The notes: generated by a model from the letters alone, not told the origin. DNA of 64,000 bases from Burkholderia savannae (GCF_001524445.2 NZ_CP013418.1:806001-870000), one strand, 5' to 3'. Shown: positions 47,062-56,108, counted from the stretch's first letter. Translations and numbers: made by a program.

Positions 47062-47090
47062 CGCTCGCTGCCACGAGCGGCTCGAAGCAC
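47051..47090. terminator. Perfect 17-bp hairpin ending the 11-bp array
   Basis: GTGCTTCGAGCCGCTCG (47051-47067), loop CTGCCA, and its exact complement (47074-47090). It lies between the convergent antiporter and LysR genes, so it is a likely bidirectional terminator. The first 11 bases of its left arm are the repeat unit of the array. Confidence 0.65.
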
Positions 47091-47246
47091 CGTGCCGGCC
47101 TTCCGTGCGCGACGGCAAACGAGCCGCACGTCCCTGCACGTCGCCGCCCGGCTCGATCGCCTAGTCGTCTCGATCGGATTGACCGCGCCGCGCGTCATCC
47201 GGCGCGCGGCGCATGATGCGCGATACGCTCACCGCCGCGGCAACGG

Positions 47247-48218
47247 CTACGCGACTTCGCGCAGCTTCTTCCCCGCCGCCGCGCCGTTCAGCCGATTGAG
47301 TTCCTTCAAATCGTTCTCGAGCGCGGGCGCGAGCGTCGTGCGCAGGTGATCGAGGAACGTGCGGATCTTCGCATCGAGATAGCGGCGCGTCGCATAGACC
47401 GCGTACACGCTCAGCGTGTCGAGCCGATAGTTCGGCAGCACGCGCACGAGCCGCCCTGCGCGGATGTCGTCGAGCGCCGTGTACAGCGCGATCGAGCCGA
47501 TCCCGCGCCCCGCGCGCACGGCCACCGACAGCGCATCCGGCACGTTCGCCTGGAACGGCGCGGGCGGCAACGCGTACACGGTCTCGTCGCCGTCGTCGCG
47601 CTCGAGCCGCCATTCGCCGCCCGGCGACGCCGGCGTATCGAGCCGCAGGCACACGTGCTTCGCGAGATCCTCGGGCGTCGTCGGCGTGCCGTGCCGCGCG
47701 AGATACTCCCGCGACGCGACGAGCACGCTGCAGCTCGTCCCGCAGGTCTGCGCGACGTAGCCCGAATCGGGCAAGTGCGACGCCGACACGATCGACACGT
47801 CGTAGCCCTCCTCGACGAGGTTCGGCATCCGCTGTGCGAGCGTGAGCTCGACCGACACGTCCGGGTTGTCTTCCTGATAACGCACGATGGACGACACCAC
47901 GTGGCTCTGCCCGAGCCCGGTCATCGCGTGAATCCGCAGCTTGCCGCTCGGCCGCAGCAGCGCGTTGCGCGCCTCGGCGTTCGCGTAGTCGATCTCGGCG
48001 AGAATCGATTTCGCTCGTTCGAAGTAGCGCTGACCGCTTTCCGTCAACCCGAGATGGCGGGTCGTCCGGTGCAGCAGGCGCGTCTGCACGTGCGCTTCGA
48101 GGTTCGAGACGGCGCGCGACACCTGGGCGGTGGTCGCGTCGATTTCCTTCGCGACCGCGGTGAAACTTCCGGCTTCGACGACGCGCACGAACAGGCGCAT
48201 GTTATCGAGCATGTCCAT
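47247..48218 (-). CDS. LysR-family transcriptional regulator
   Basis: A 323-residue regulator. The N-terminal winged helix shows MRLFVRVVEAGSFTAVAKEIDATTAQVSRAVSNLEAHVQTRLLHRTTRHLGLTESG and is followed by the linker helix and the type-2 periplasmic-binding-like effector domain. The subgroup resembles CrgA/DsdC-like regulators common in Burkholderia. The C-terminus has an extra Asn/Leu-rich tail of about 20 residues. It is transcribed away from the HPP-CBS gene across about 345 bases, which may be its target, but no gene assignment is possible from sequence alone. Confidence 0.88.
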   Translation of the reverse strand: MDMLDNMRLFVRVVEAGSFTAVAKEIDATTAQVSRAVSNLEAHVQTRLLHRTTRHLGLTESGQRYFERAKSILAEIDYANAEARNALLRPSGKLRIHAMTGLGQSHVVSSIVRYQEDNPDVSVELTLAQRMPNLVEEGYDVSIVSASHLPDSGYVAQTCGTSCSVLVASREYLARHGTPTTPEDLAKHVCLRLDTPASPGGEWRLERDDGDETVYALPPAPFQANVPDALSVAVRAGRGIGSIALYTALDDIRAGRLVRVLPNYRLDTLSVYAVYATRRYLDAKIRTFLDHLRTTLAPALENDLKELNRLNGAAAGKKLREVA

Positions 48219-48563
48219 GGGGATTGGCTTCGGGAATGAATGGGAAACGATGGCCGGCGAGACGCGGCTGGCGCCGCCGAGCGCGGCCGGGGACGGCTGA
48301 TCGACCGGATGCGCGGGCCATGAGACAGGCTAGGTGCGGGCATCGCGGGCGGCAAATGTCGTGATTCGTCGAGATCAGTTCGGGCGAATTGTACGCCGAT
48401 GCGCGCCGGCGCGCTCGCTCGCGCCCATTTTCCGCATCCTGAAACACCGACGGCCGGCCCCGCCATCGTCGGGGTCGGCAATTTATATCACAATGACATA
48501 TAATTTCGCGTTCGTCGCGCGACCGATCGGCGCACCCTCCATTTACGTTACGGCACTCCGACC
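48219..48563. other. Divergent intergenic region, LysR / HPP-CBS
   Basis: About 345 bases without a gene. It contains an AT-rich operator-like segment at 48483-48504, described separately; otherwise nothing is recognised. Confidence 0.5.
48483..48504 (+). promoter_or_regulatory. Inverted repeat overlapping a TATAAT -10
   Basis: TTATAT-N9-ATATAA at 48483-48503; the core TCACAATGA resembles the core of the MarR-gene palindrome at 49816-49840. A perfect TATAAT occupies 48499-48504. The HPP-CBS start at 48564 is about 60 bases further. It may be a second site for the nearby MarR protein. Confidence 0.5.
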
Positions 48564-49742
48564 TTGTCTTCGTCCCACGCGTTTCGTCATCGTCTCTTTC
48601 AGTGGCTCCTGCGCTTCGTCCCGATTCCCGTGACGCTCGGCTGGCGCGAGCGCCTGCGTTCGTGCGCGGGCGCGCTCGCCGGGATCGGCTGCGTCGGCGT
48701 GACGATGCGCGCGCTGCCGGGCATCCCGGGCGACATGCCGCTCCTCGTCGCGCCGATGGGCGCCTCCGCCGTGCTGCTGTTCGCGGTGCCGGCGAGCCCG
48801 CTCGCGCAGCCGTGGTCGCTGATCGGCGGCAACCTCGTCGCGGCAATGGTCGGCGTCGCGTGCGCGCGGTGGATCGCCGATCCCGTGCTCGCCGCGTCGC
48901 TCGCGATCGCGTGCGCGATCGGCGCGATGTTCGCGCTGCGCTGCGTGCATCCGCCGTCGGGCGCGGTCGCGCTGACGGCGGTCGTCGGCGGCCCGGCCGT
49001 GCATGCGCTCGGCTTTCGCTTCGTCGTCGAGCCGATCGCGCTGCAATCGACGGCGCTGCTCGGCGCGGCGCTCGTCTATCACGCGCTCACCGGCCACCGC
49101 TATCCGCACGGCGGCGCGCGCAAGCAGCCCGAGACGAACGCGCACGCCGCCGCGCCCCCGCTGCACGCGCGCTTCGTGCGCGCCGATCTCGAAGCGGCGC
49201 TGAAAAGCCGCGGCGAATGGCTCGACGTCGCGCCGGAAGACCTCGAATCGCTGTTGCGCGAAACCGAGCTGCGCGCGTATGCGCGCACGTTCGACGAACT
49301 GTCGTGCGCCGACATCATGTCGCGCCACCCGATCAGCATCGCGCCCGACACGCCGCTGCCCGCCGCGCTGACGCTGCTCGAGCGGCACCGGATCAAGGCG
49401 CTGCCCGTGGTCGACGCGGATGCGCGCGTCGTCGGCATCGTCACGCGCGCGGACTTGTCGAAGGCCGCGCCGCACGCGACGCCGGGCCTGTTGCGCCACC
49501 TGTCCGCGCGGCTGCCGCGCTCGCTCGTCGGCCCGGCGTTCGTCGCGCGCGCGGTGATGAGCGCGCGCGTGCGCACGGCGCGCACGACCACGCCGATCGC
49601 CGAGCTCGTGCCGCTCTTCGCCGATCACGGCCACCACCACATTCCGGTCGTCGACGCCGAGCAGAAGCTCGCCGGCATCGTCACGCAGGCGGACCTGATC
49701 GCCGGGCTCTACCGGCAATCTCAGGAGCGGCTCGCCGCGTAA
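48564..49742 (+). CDS. HPP-family membrane protein with tandem CBS domains
   Basis: A 392-residue protein. The N-terminal HPP domain has four membrane segments with MPLLVAPMGASAVLLFAVPASPLAQPWSLIGGN and the eponymous CVHPPSGAVAL. The C-terminal half has two CBS motifs (ADIMSRHPISIAPDTPL... KALPVVDADARVVGIVTRADL and the pair VMSARVRTARTT... HIPVVDAEQKLAGIVTQADL) that bind adenine nucleotides. HPP proteins are implicated in nitrite or anion transport. The start appears to be TTG at 48564; no ATG precedes the HPP domain closely enough. MarR and ClC-CBS genes follow. Confidence 0.85.
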   Translation: MSSSHAFRHRLFQWLLRFVPIPVTLGWRERLRSCAGALAGIGCVGVTMRALPGIPGDMPLLVAPMGASAVLLFAVPASPLAQPWSLIGGNLVAAMVGVACARWIADPVLAASLAIACAIGAMFALRCVHPPSGAVALTAVVGGPAVHALGFRFVVEPIALQSTALLGAALVYHALTGHRYPHGGARKQPETNAHAAAPPLHARFVRADLEAALKSRGEWLDVAPEDLESLLRETELRAYARTFDELSCADIMSRHPISIAPDTPLPAALTLLERHRIKALPVVDADARVVGIVTRADLSKAAPHATPGLLRHLSARLPRSLVGPAFVARAVMSARVRTARTTTPIAELVPLFADHGHHHIPVVDAEQKLAGIVTQADLIAGLYRQSQERLAA

Positions 49743-49815
49743 GCGCAGAGAGCCGAAGCGAAGAAAACCGAGACGGGACTCGACACCATGAGCACGAACG
49801 CGCCGGACACCGCCC

Positions 49816-49840
49816 AAATACATCACAACATGATGTATTT
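49816..49840 (+). promoter_or_regulatory. Perfect MarR-type operator
   Basis: AAATACATCA (49816-49825), five bases, TGATGTATTT (49831-49840): exact 10-bp arms, AT-rich in a GC-rich context, 29 bases before the MarR start. This is a classic autoregulatory site. Confidence 0.8.
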
Positions 49841-49869
49841 TCGCACTTTCCGATCACGTTGGAGCGTCG

Positions 49870-50283
49870 ATGACGAAACCGGCACGCGAGCTGCGCAAGG
49901 CGGATTTTGCCCAGCTTTCCGAATTCCGCTACCAGATGCGGCGCTTCGAGCGCTTCTCCGAGCGGGCCGCGCAAAGCGAGGGCATCACGCCGCTGCAATA
50001 CCTGCTGCTGCTGCACATCAAGGGCTATCCGGAGCGCGACTGGGCGACGGTCGGCGAGCTCGCCGAGCGGCTGCAGGCGCAGCATCACGGCGTCGTCGCG
50101 CTCGTCACGCGCTGCGAGGCGCTCGGCCTCGTGCGGCGCAAGACGAGCGAAACCGACCGGCGGCAAGTGGAAGTGCATCTGGAGCCGGCGGGCGAGCGCG
50201 TGCTGGCCCGGCTCGCGGAGCTGCACCGAGCCGAGCTGAAATCGCTGCGCGGCGCGTTCCAGGTGCCGCAAATCGATTACTGA
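49870..50283 (+). CDS. MarR-family regulator
   Basis: A 137-residue protein with the MarR winged-helix layout: FRYQMRRFERFSERAAQSEGITPLQYLLLLHI, recognition helix ELAERLQAQHHGVVALVTRCEALGLV, and wing RRKTSETDRRQVEVHLEPAGERVL. It lies between two CBS-domain transporter genes and 31 bases before the ClC gene, so it probably controls both through the palindromes described. Confidence 0.9.
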   Translation: MTKPARELRKADFAQLSEFRYQMRRFERFSERAAQSEGITPLQYLLLLHIKGYPERDWATVGELAERLQAQHHGVVALVTRCEALGLVRRKTSETDRRQVEVHLEPAGERVLARLAELHRAELKSLRGAFQVPQIDY

Positions 50284-50314
50284 TCCGACAATCAACGCAA
50301 TCTCCGCCGACATC

Positions 50315-52231
50315 ATGAGCATCGCCGATCCACATAAACGCGATTTCGCGACGAACGCAAGACTGCCGCGCATCGCGCTCCTCGCGCTCGCGATCGGCGT
50401 GCTCAGCACGTTCGCCGCGTTCGCGCTGCTGAGCCTCATCCATCTGTTCACGAACCTGTTCTTCTTCCAGCGGCTCTCGTTCGCCGACCGCTCGCCCGCG
50501 CTGAACACGCTCGGGCCGTGGGCGGCCGCGGTGCCGGTCGCGGGCGGCGTCGTCGTCGGGCTGATCGCGCGATTCGGCTCGGAGAAGATCCGCGGCCACG
50601 GCATTCCCGAAGCGATCGAGGCGATCCTGTTCGGCAAGAGCCGAATGTCGCCGAAGGTCGCGGTGCTCAAGCCGCTCGCGTCCGGCATCGTGATCGGCAG
50701 CGGCGGGCCGTTCGGCGCCGAAGGCCCGATCATCATGACGGGCGGCGCGATCGGCTCGCTGATCGCGCAGTTCGTGAAGGTGACGGCGGCCGAGCGCAAG
50801 ACGCTGCTCGTCGCGGGCGCGACGGCCGGGATGACCGCCGTGTTCGGCACGCCCGTGGCCGCCGTGCTGCTCGCCGTCGAGCTGCTGCTGTTCGAATGGC
50901 GGCCGCGCAGCTTCCTGCCCGTCGCGCTCGCCTGCGCGGTCGCGGGCTTCGCGCGGGCCGCGTTCTTCGGCGTCGGGCCGCTGTTTCCGCTCGTGACCGC
51001 GCCGCCGTCGGCCGCAGCGCTCGGCTCGTGCGCGGCGGCCGGGCTGCTGTCGGGCGCGCTCGCATGCGCTCTGTCCGTCGCGCTCTACAAAACCGAGGAC
51101 TGGTTCGGCAAGCTGCCCGTCCACTGGATGTGGTGGCCCGCGATCGGCGGCCTCGCGGTCGGGATCGGCGGGCTGATCGAGCCGCGTGCGCTCGGCGTCG
51201 GCTACGACGTGATCGGCGATCTGCTTCACGGCAATATCGCGCTGCAGTTCGCGCTCGCGATCCTCGTCGTCAAGGCCGTGATCTGGGTGATCGCGCTCGG
51301 CTCGGGGACCTCGGGCGGCGTGCTCGCGCCGCTGCTGATGCTGGGCGCGGGGCTCGGCACGCTGCTCGGGCCCGTGCTGCCGGGCGGCGAGCCGGCGCTA
51401 TGGCCGCTCGTGTGCATGGCCGCGACGCTCGGCGCCACGCTCGGCGCGCCGCTCACCGCGATCGTCTTCGCGCTCGGCCTCACGCACGATGCGAACGCGC
51501 TGCTGCCGCTCCTCGCGGCGACGCTCGTCGCGCACGGCTTCGCGACCGTCGTGATGAAGCGCTCGATCATGACCGAGAAGATCGCGCGGCGCGGCTATCA
51601 CATTTATCGCGAATACGGCGTCGATCCACTCGAGCGTCATTACGTCGACGAAGTGATGACGCGCGACGTCGTCACGATCGACGCGGACCTGAGTGTCGGC
51701 GTCGTGCGCGCGCGGTATTTCGGCGCGACGCAGGCGCACCGCGCCTATCCGGTCGTGCGCGACGGCGTGCTGATCGGCCTGCTCGATCGCGCGACGCTCG
51801 ATCGCGGCGGCGACGCGCACGCGGGCGATGCAAACGGCGGCGAAATGCGGGCGAGTGACGGGCGAGCGAAGCGAGAGCCGATGGCCGACATGCGGGTAGC
51901 CGACATGCGGGTGACCGACATGCGGGTGGCCGACGCACGAGTACCCGACCTGCCGGTGGCCGACCTGCTGCCGCGCCGCGCCCCGCCTTTCTCGCTCGCC
52001 GACGAAACGTGCCGCCTCGTCGCGACGCGGCTCGCCGTGCATCGGCTCGAGCGCCTGCCCGTGGTCACCGATCCCGACACGATGCGGCTCGTCGGCATCG
52101 TGTCGCGCAGCGATCTCGTGAAGCCGGCGCTGCGCCACTTCGACGACGAGCACAAGCGCGAACGCTTCCGCCGCGCGCATCCGGCCGCGTTCGTGAGGCG
52201 GCGCTTCGCGCCGGCGCGCAAGACGGGCTGA
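50315..52231 (+). CDS. ClC-type chloride channel/transporter with CBS domains
   Basis: A 638-residue ClC protein. The membrane domain to about residue 430 has the chloride-site motifs GSGGPFGAEGPII (gating Glu kept; Arg of the usual GREGP replaced by Ala) and GSGTSGGVLAPLLMLGAG. Two CBS domains follow (YVDEVMTRDVVTIDADLS..., and RLERLPVVTDPDTMRLVGIVSRSDL). Between them a segment of six five-residue repeats (pattern VADMR) is encoded by 15-bp units. It exchanges chloride or a similar anion, probably regulated by nucleotides. ATG 50315, 31 bases after marR. Confidence 0.9.
   Translation: MSIADPHKRDFATNARLPRIALLALAIGVLSTFAAFALLSLIHLFTNLFFFQRLSFADRSPALNTLGPWAAAVPVAGGVVVGLIARFGSEKIRGHGIPEAIEAILFGKSRMSPKVAVLKPLASGIVIGSGGPFGAEGPIIMTGGAIGSLIAQFVKVTAAERKTLLVAGATAGMTAVFGTPVAAVLLAVELLLFEWRPRSFLPVALACAVAGFARAAFFGVGPLFPLVTAPPSAAALGSCAAAGLLSGALACALSVALYKTEDWFGKLPVHWMWWPAIGGLAVGIGGLIEPRALGVGYDVIGDLLHGNIALQFALAILVVKAVIWVIALGSGTSGGVLAPLLMLGAGLGTLLGPVLPGGEPALWPLVCMAATLGATLGAPLTAIVFALGLTHDANALLPLLAATLVAHGFATVVMKRSIMTEKIARRGYHIYREYGVDPLERHYVDEVMTRDVVTIDADLSVGVVRARYFGATQAHRAYPVVRDGVLIGLLDRATLDRGGDAHAGDANGGEMRASDGRAKREPMADMRVADMRVTDMRVADARVPDLPVADLLPRRAPPFSLADETCRLVATRLAVHRLERLPVVTDPDTMRLVGIVSRSDLVKPALRHFDDEHKRERFRRAHPAAFVRRRFAPARKTG
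51884..51973 (+). repeat. 15-bp repeat x6 inside the ClC gene
   Basis: Six units like GCCGACATGCGGGTA, progressively diverging, encode VADMR-type pentapeptides within the CBS module. Frame is preserved. Confidence 0.85.
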
Positions 52232-52311
52232 GCGGCGCGCTCGCGCATGGCACATGGCGCCGGCGATCGCATCGGCGGATAATTCCCCGCTGCGAATCCG
52301 GCTGGCGCGCG

Positions 52312-52626
52312 ATGAAACACGAACTTGAGAATCAGATCGAGACACTACGCAAGCGCATCGTCAAAACCGGGGTGTCGAGCAAAACCCCGGATGAACGGTC
52401 GATCTGGCTTCGCGCCCGGGCGCGCGAAGTCGACGATTGGAAAAATCGGCTCGGCGGAGTCGATTTGACGCCGCCGGTCATTCAGGCGCTGCAAGCCCGG
52501 GCGGACGCATGCCTGCGTTGCGCGCAGCGCAAGGTTCGAACCGCGAACGAGGCCGACGAGCTGCGCGCCGAGGCCGGGGCGGTCATGCCGGCGCATCCTC
52601 CGCGCCTGCGACGCAAGCGGCTCTGA
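52312..52626 (+). CDS. Hypothetical 104-residue protein
   Basis: A basic soluble protein starting MKHELENQIETLRKRIVKTG, with helical segments (DERSIWLRARAREVDDWKNRLG) and two Cys in ACLRCAQRK. It ends in an Arg/Lys-rich tail (PPRLRRKRL). No family is recognised. It may be a small nucleic-acid-associated protein, but that is only suggested by charge. It lies 80 bases downstream of the ClC gene. Confidence 0.5.
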   Translation: MKHELENQIETLRKRIVKTGVSSKTPDERSIWLRARAREVDDWKNRLGGVDLTPPVIQALQARADACLRCAQRKVRTANEADELRAEAGAVMPAHPPRLRRKRL

Positions 52627-52717
52627 TCGGCCGCGCGCGGACGGCGAATCTGGCGCATTCCGTTTATCGATTCGCTTTCGCCTCGCCGCCGGGCGACGCC
52701 GCGCATCGGCGCCTCGA

Positions 52718-52948
52718 GTGAAGAGCGCCGCGACGCTGATGCTCACCTTCGCCGCCGAAACCTACATGCATTACGCGGCCGCGAAGCCGTGGGCCGTGAC
52801 GAACGCCTTCGTCATCGCGTCGTTCGCGGTCTGGGGCATCCTCGTCGGCATGCCGCTCGGCCGCGCGATTAACGTGGTCGCGCGCTGCGTCCGGCACGCG
52901 AACGAATCGCGCGGCAAGGACGGCGCATACACGTTCGATTCGAACTGA
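52718..52948 (+). CDS. Small membrane protein, hypothetical
   Basis: A 76-residue frame from GTG 52718 (or 69 residues from ATG 52739). One hydrophobic segment, TNAFVIASFAVWGILVGMPLG, precedes INVVARCVRHANESRGKD. No SD is obvious. Codon use is normal for the genome. Family unknown. Confidence 0.45.
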   Translation: MKSAATLMLTFAAETYMHYAAAKPWAVTNAFVIASFAVWGILVGMPLGRAINVVARCVRHANESRGKDGAYTFDSN

Positions 52949-52980
52949 CCCGATATGCGCGAGAACGCGGCGGTGCGCAA

Positions 52981-53015
52981 TCGGCGCGATCGGCGCGATC
53001 GGCGCGATCGGCGCA
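52981..53015 (+). repeat. 9-bp tandem repeat (TCGGCGCGA), 3 copies plus partial
   Basis: A short in-frame type simple repeat between the small membrane frame and the PNPOx-like gene. No coding sequence here. Confidence 0.9.
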
Positions 53016-53219
53016 GTCGCCGCGCGGCGATCGCGCCAGGCGCGCGGCGGCGTTCGGGCAAGCCGCGCCGGCCGATCGACGGGCTCGCCGTCGAGCCCGC
53101 GCCCGCCGATGCGCGCCCGATCGCACCGAATGCCGGCCGAGCACCTCGACACCGAAGACAGGAATCCCGCGCGGCCCGCATAATGACGAACCCATCGGCC
53201 GGATCACACAGGATCAACG

Positions 53220-53828
53220 ATGCTTCTCACGACCCTCGAACAACTCGAAGCGCACTACGGCAAGCCGAGCGACCGCTCTCTTTGGAAGGAAATCCCGCAT
53301 TTGAGCGACGACTACCGCGCGTTCGTCGCGAAATCGCCGTTCATCGTGCTTGCGTCGTCGGGCCCGGACGGCCTCGACTGCTCGCCGCGCGGCGATCGCC
53401 CCGGCTTCGTCCGCGTGCTCGACCCGCACACGCTCGCGATCCCCGATCGCCCCGGCAACAACCGCGTCGACACGCTGCGCAACATCGTCGCGAACGGACG
53501 CATCGGCGTGCTGTTCGTCGTGCCGGGCATAGGCGAGACGCTGCGCGTGAACGGCCGCGCGAAGGTGTCGATCGCCCCCGAGCTGCTCGCGTCGTTCGCA
53601 GTCGACGGCAAGCCGGCGAAGGCGGCGATCGTCGTCGACATCGAGGCCGTCTATTTCCATTGCTCGAAGGCATTCCTGCGCTCGCAGCTGTGGGATGCGT
53701 CGCGACACGTGCCGCGCGCGGAACTGCCGTCGCCGGGCGCGATCCTGAAGAAGCTCGCTCCCGCCGGATTCGACGCCGAGCAATATGAGCGAGAACTCGA
53801 GGAGCGTAATCGCACGCGGCTTTATTGA
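53220..53828 (+). CDS. Pyridoxamine 5'-phosphate oxidase-like flavoprotein
   Basis: A 202-residue protein of the split-barrel FMN-binding superfamily (the MSMEG_1061-like branch). It shows FIVLASSGPDGLDCSPRGDRPGFVRVLD, LAIPDRPGNNRVDTLRNIVANGRIGVLFVVPG and TLRVNGRAKVS. The N-terminus LEQLEAHYGKPSDRSLWKEIPHL is typical of the branch. It probably uses FMN or F420-like cofactor to reduce a small molecule; not pyridoxine biosynthesis, since PdxH motifs are absent. It stands alone. Confidence 0.85.
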   Translation: MLLTTLEQLEAHYGKPSDRSLWKEIPHLSDDYRAFVAKSPFIVLASSGPDGLDCSPRGDRPGFVRVLDPHTLAIPDRPGNNRVDTLRNIVANGRIGVLFVVPGIGETLRVNGRAKVSIAPELLASFAVDGKPAKAAIVVDIEAVYFHCSKAFLRSQLWDASRHVPRAELPSPGAILKKLAPAGFDAEQYERELEERNRTRLY

Positions 53829-54687
53829 TACCGCTTAGTCGATGCGGCTCTGTTGATTCGGCCACGTCGATTCGATCGACCGACACGCGCGGTGCGGACG
53901 AAGCGCGCCGTACCGCATCGCACGTGACGCGGCGCGGCGCTGCACGAGACGGCGGATGCCCGCGAACACACCTGCATCGACACGCACCGACACGAGATGC
54001 GCAAGCGACATGATCGCGATGCGCACCGTTCGCCCGAAGGCGAAACGGCGGCAAGATGAAACGGGAGCGCCGGCGGACGTTCCGCCTGTCAGACGGGAAG
54101 ACTGCTCGGAGATCGACTTTCGCTGTCCAAAGCGTCGGTCCCGTGAGTTGAAAGCATCGTCTGTTCAATGAGGGCCGCTTGCCCCGTCAAACGAGCGGCG
54201 CGCGCCAAACAATCTATGACAATCTTTTGCCGTCGATTTGAACGTGCTTAACAGTCATCGAGCGCATCCTTTGCCATCATGAACTCAACGAATACGAACG
54301 CGACGGGGCCACCGTTAGCATGCACCCTGCGCCAAGCGGCCGCAGAGCCGCGCGGCGCAGGCTGACGGTTTCAAAAGCGCGCCGCATCCGGCGCGACGGG
54401 TCGCACAGAATTCCCCGCTTCACTCCTTCGCAGCACCAATCCATTCATCCCATTCGTCCGCAAGCACGCGCGCGGCCTCGGCGACGCCGGGTCGTCGCGC
54501 GTGTGTGTGCGCCGCAGCAATCTCGCTGCGGCACTCTCGCGACGTGCGCAACGCACCCGATTGCGATTGGCAAGCTCCTTAACATCTTGTTTCCGAATCG
54601 TCGGAACATCGCCGACGATGCGCACTCAGACTGGATCGTAGTACCCGTTGAAACCCGATTCACGAATCACGACCAGAGGGAGATAAC
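53829..54687. other. Intergenic region, 860 bases
   Basis: No supportable gene. 54160-54320 is AT-richer and may hold a promoter; a 28-codon frame from 54279 is too short to trust. The segment before 54688 would be the 5' leader of the exported protein. Confidence 0.45.
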
Positions 54688-55041
54688 GTGAAATACTCAC
54701 CGTTCATCGCATTGATCATGGCAGCTTCGGTGGCAACTTCGGCCAGCGCCGCGAGCACCGATGTCCAAAACGTGGGACAGAGCCAGAAGCCTGCGCAGGA
54801 CGTCGCAACCTGCATCGCGAAGACCTGGGCCGACAAGGCGCAGCAGCAGGTCGTCACGCAGGAAGTGCTCGCGAACGGTCTCGCCGCTGACGTCTACGTG
54901 CCGGGCCAGCAGCCGCCGAACGGCGCAGCCGCGGTCGTGCGCCCCGCGCCCTCGGGCAACGCGAAGACCTGGGTCGGCTTTCGCGCGGGCAGCGGCGCCG
55001 CGGGCGGCGCTGCCGCGAGCGACATCAATAGCTGCCTGTAA
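54688..55041 (+). CDS. Exported protein, hypothetical
   Basis: A 117-residue protein starting at GTG 54688 behind AGAGGGAG. The signal peptide is MKYSPFIALIMAASVATSASA. The mature part has TCIAKTWADKAQQQVVTQEVLANGLAADVYVPGQQPP and two Cys (residues about 42 and 116) that could form a disulfide. Family unknown; secreted or periplasmic. Convergent with the gene at 55179. Confidence 0.65.
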   Translation: MKYSPFIALIMAASVATSASAASTDVQNVGQSQKPAQDVATCIAKTWADKAQQQVVTQEVLANGLAADVYVPGQQPPNGAAAVVRPAPSGNAKTWVGFRAGSGAAGGAAASDINSCL

Positions 55042-55074
55042 CGCCTGACCTGCCGGCGACGCCGGCATGCGCCG

Positions 55075-55110
55075 AACACGCCGGCGCGGCGGAAGTCGCG
55101 CCGGCGTGTT
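55075..55110. terminator. Perfect 13-bp hairpin between convergent exported-protein genes
   Basis: AACACGCCGGCGC / GCGCCGGCGTGTT with a 10-base loop. It has short A and T ends, so it could terminate both directions. Confidence 0.65.
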
Positions 55111-55178
55111 GCGCGTTTACCGCTCCCTCGCACCGCCCCGCCCCCTCGCGCGCCGACCGATCCGCATGCGCGACGCCT

Positions 55179-55928
55179 TCATCGAGTCAGCCCGTTTTCC
55201 GTCAGCCGCAGCCCTTTCACGTCGATGCCGATCATCTTGCGCGTCGACTGCCGCACGCCGTCACGCAACTGTTCGAGCGCGGGCGCGTTGCCGCTGCGGC
55301 GCAAGTCGTTCTGCGCCGTGACGGCGATCATCGCCAAATAGGCAAGCGTCTCGGCGAGCCGCTGCTTGTCGGCGTCCGACATCGCGCGAATGCGGTCGTC
55401 ACGAACCAGCGTCGCGCTCGACTTCGCGCGCAGCGCATCGACGCCCGCTTGCCGTCCGCGCGCGTCCTCTCCGTTGACGACCTCCCACGACATCACGACA
55501 TACGCGGCGAACACGTCGCCCAGATTGCGGCGATCGAACGCGCGGCGCGACGCCACGCGCTCGAACGCCTCGAGCAATTCGCCCTGCTCGACCACGCGCT
55601 TCGCCTCGTCGCGCCTGGACGCGTCGCCGTGCGCGAGGAAGTTCACGATATCGGCCTGCACCTGCCGGTGGACGGCGGCCGTCTCGGCGAACGTCAACGC
55701 CGCGGGCGCCGCATGCGGCGAAGCGGAACGCGCGCGATCGGCGCCGCCGCGCGCATCGCGCCCGGGCACCTGCGAGCCGCCCCCGAGATTGCCGCCGAGG
55801 TCGTCGTTCACGATCATGCCCCGCCCGAGATCCGCCGTCGCGCCCGGATCGTATTGTGCGAATGCGGGCGCCGCGACGAGCGAGGACAGCAGTTTCAGCG
55901 CGGCGGCGAAGCGAATGATTTTCTGCAT
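55179..55928 (-). CDS. Exported protein of the DUF6683 type
   Basis: A 249-residue protein with a signal peptide (MQKIIRFAAALKLLSSLVAAPAFA) and a Gly/Asp-rich linker. An alpha-helical domain shows FERVASRRAFDRRNLGDVFAAYVVMSWEVVNGE and MSDADKQRLAETLAYLAMIAVTAQNDLRR. This pattern matches a family annotated as DUF6683 in Burkholderia, to my recollection; function unknown. GGAGAAGG lies a little far from the ATG. The next gene upstream on this strand is the GFA protein, 180 bases away. Confidence 0.65.
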   Translation of the reverse strand: MQKIIRFAAALKLLSSLVAAPAFAQYDPGATADLGRGMIVNDDLGGNLGGGSQVPGRDARGGADRARSASPHAAPAALTFAETAAVHRQVQADIVNFLAHGDASRRDEAKRVVEQGELLEAFERVASRRAFDRRNLGDVFAAYVVMSWEVVNGEDARGRQAGVDALRAKSSATLVRDDRIRAMSDADKQRLAETLAYLAMIAVTAQNDLRRSGNAPALEQLRDGVRQSTRKMIGIDVKGLRLTENGLTR

Positions 55929-56108
55929 GAGCAACCCTTCTCCTGTTTCGGGAATCTGCGTAGACGCAACGCCTCGTGTTCGCGCATGTCGATCGCGCAG
56001 CGGCACGTCGACGCATCGGCGCGCCAATCCACGCATGTCGCGAGCATTGCGCGCCGCGCGCCGAGCATGCCGCGCCGAACACGCGGGCGGCGAGCGCCGT
56101 GGCCGCCG

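Noticed and set aside
46739..47349. Long open frames made of repeated VLRACFERASS or EARSKHARSTL units
   Set aside because: They exist only because the 11-bp repeat has no stop codon in several frames on both strands. No SD or conserved start supports them.
53341..54168. 275-codon minus-strand frame antisense to the PNPOx gene
   Set aside because: Arg-rich shadow of the flavoprotein gene; no motif.
54279..54365. 28-codon frame starting MNSTNTNATG
   Set aside because: Too short, and no SD close enough to decide.
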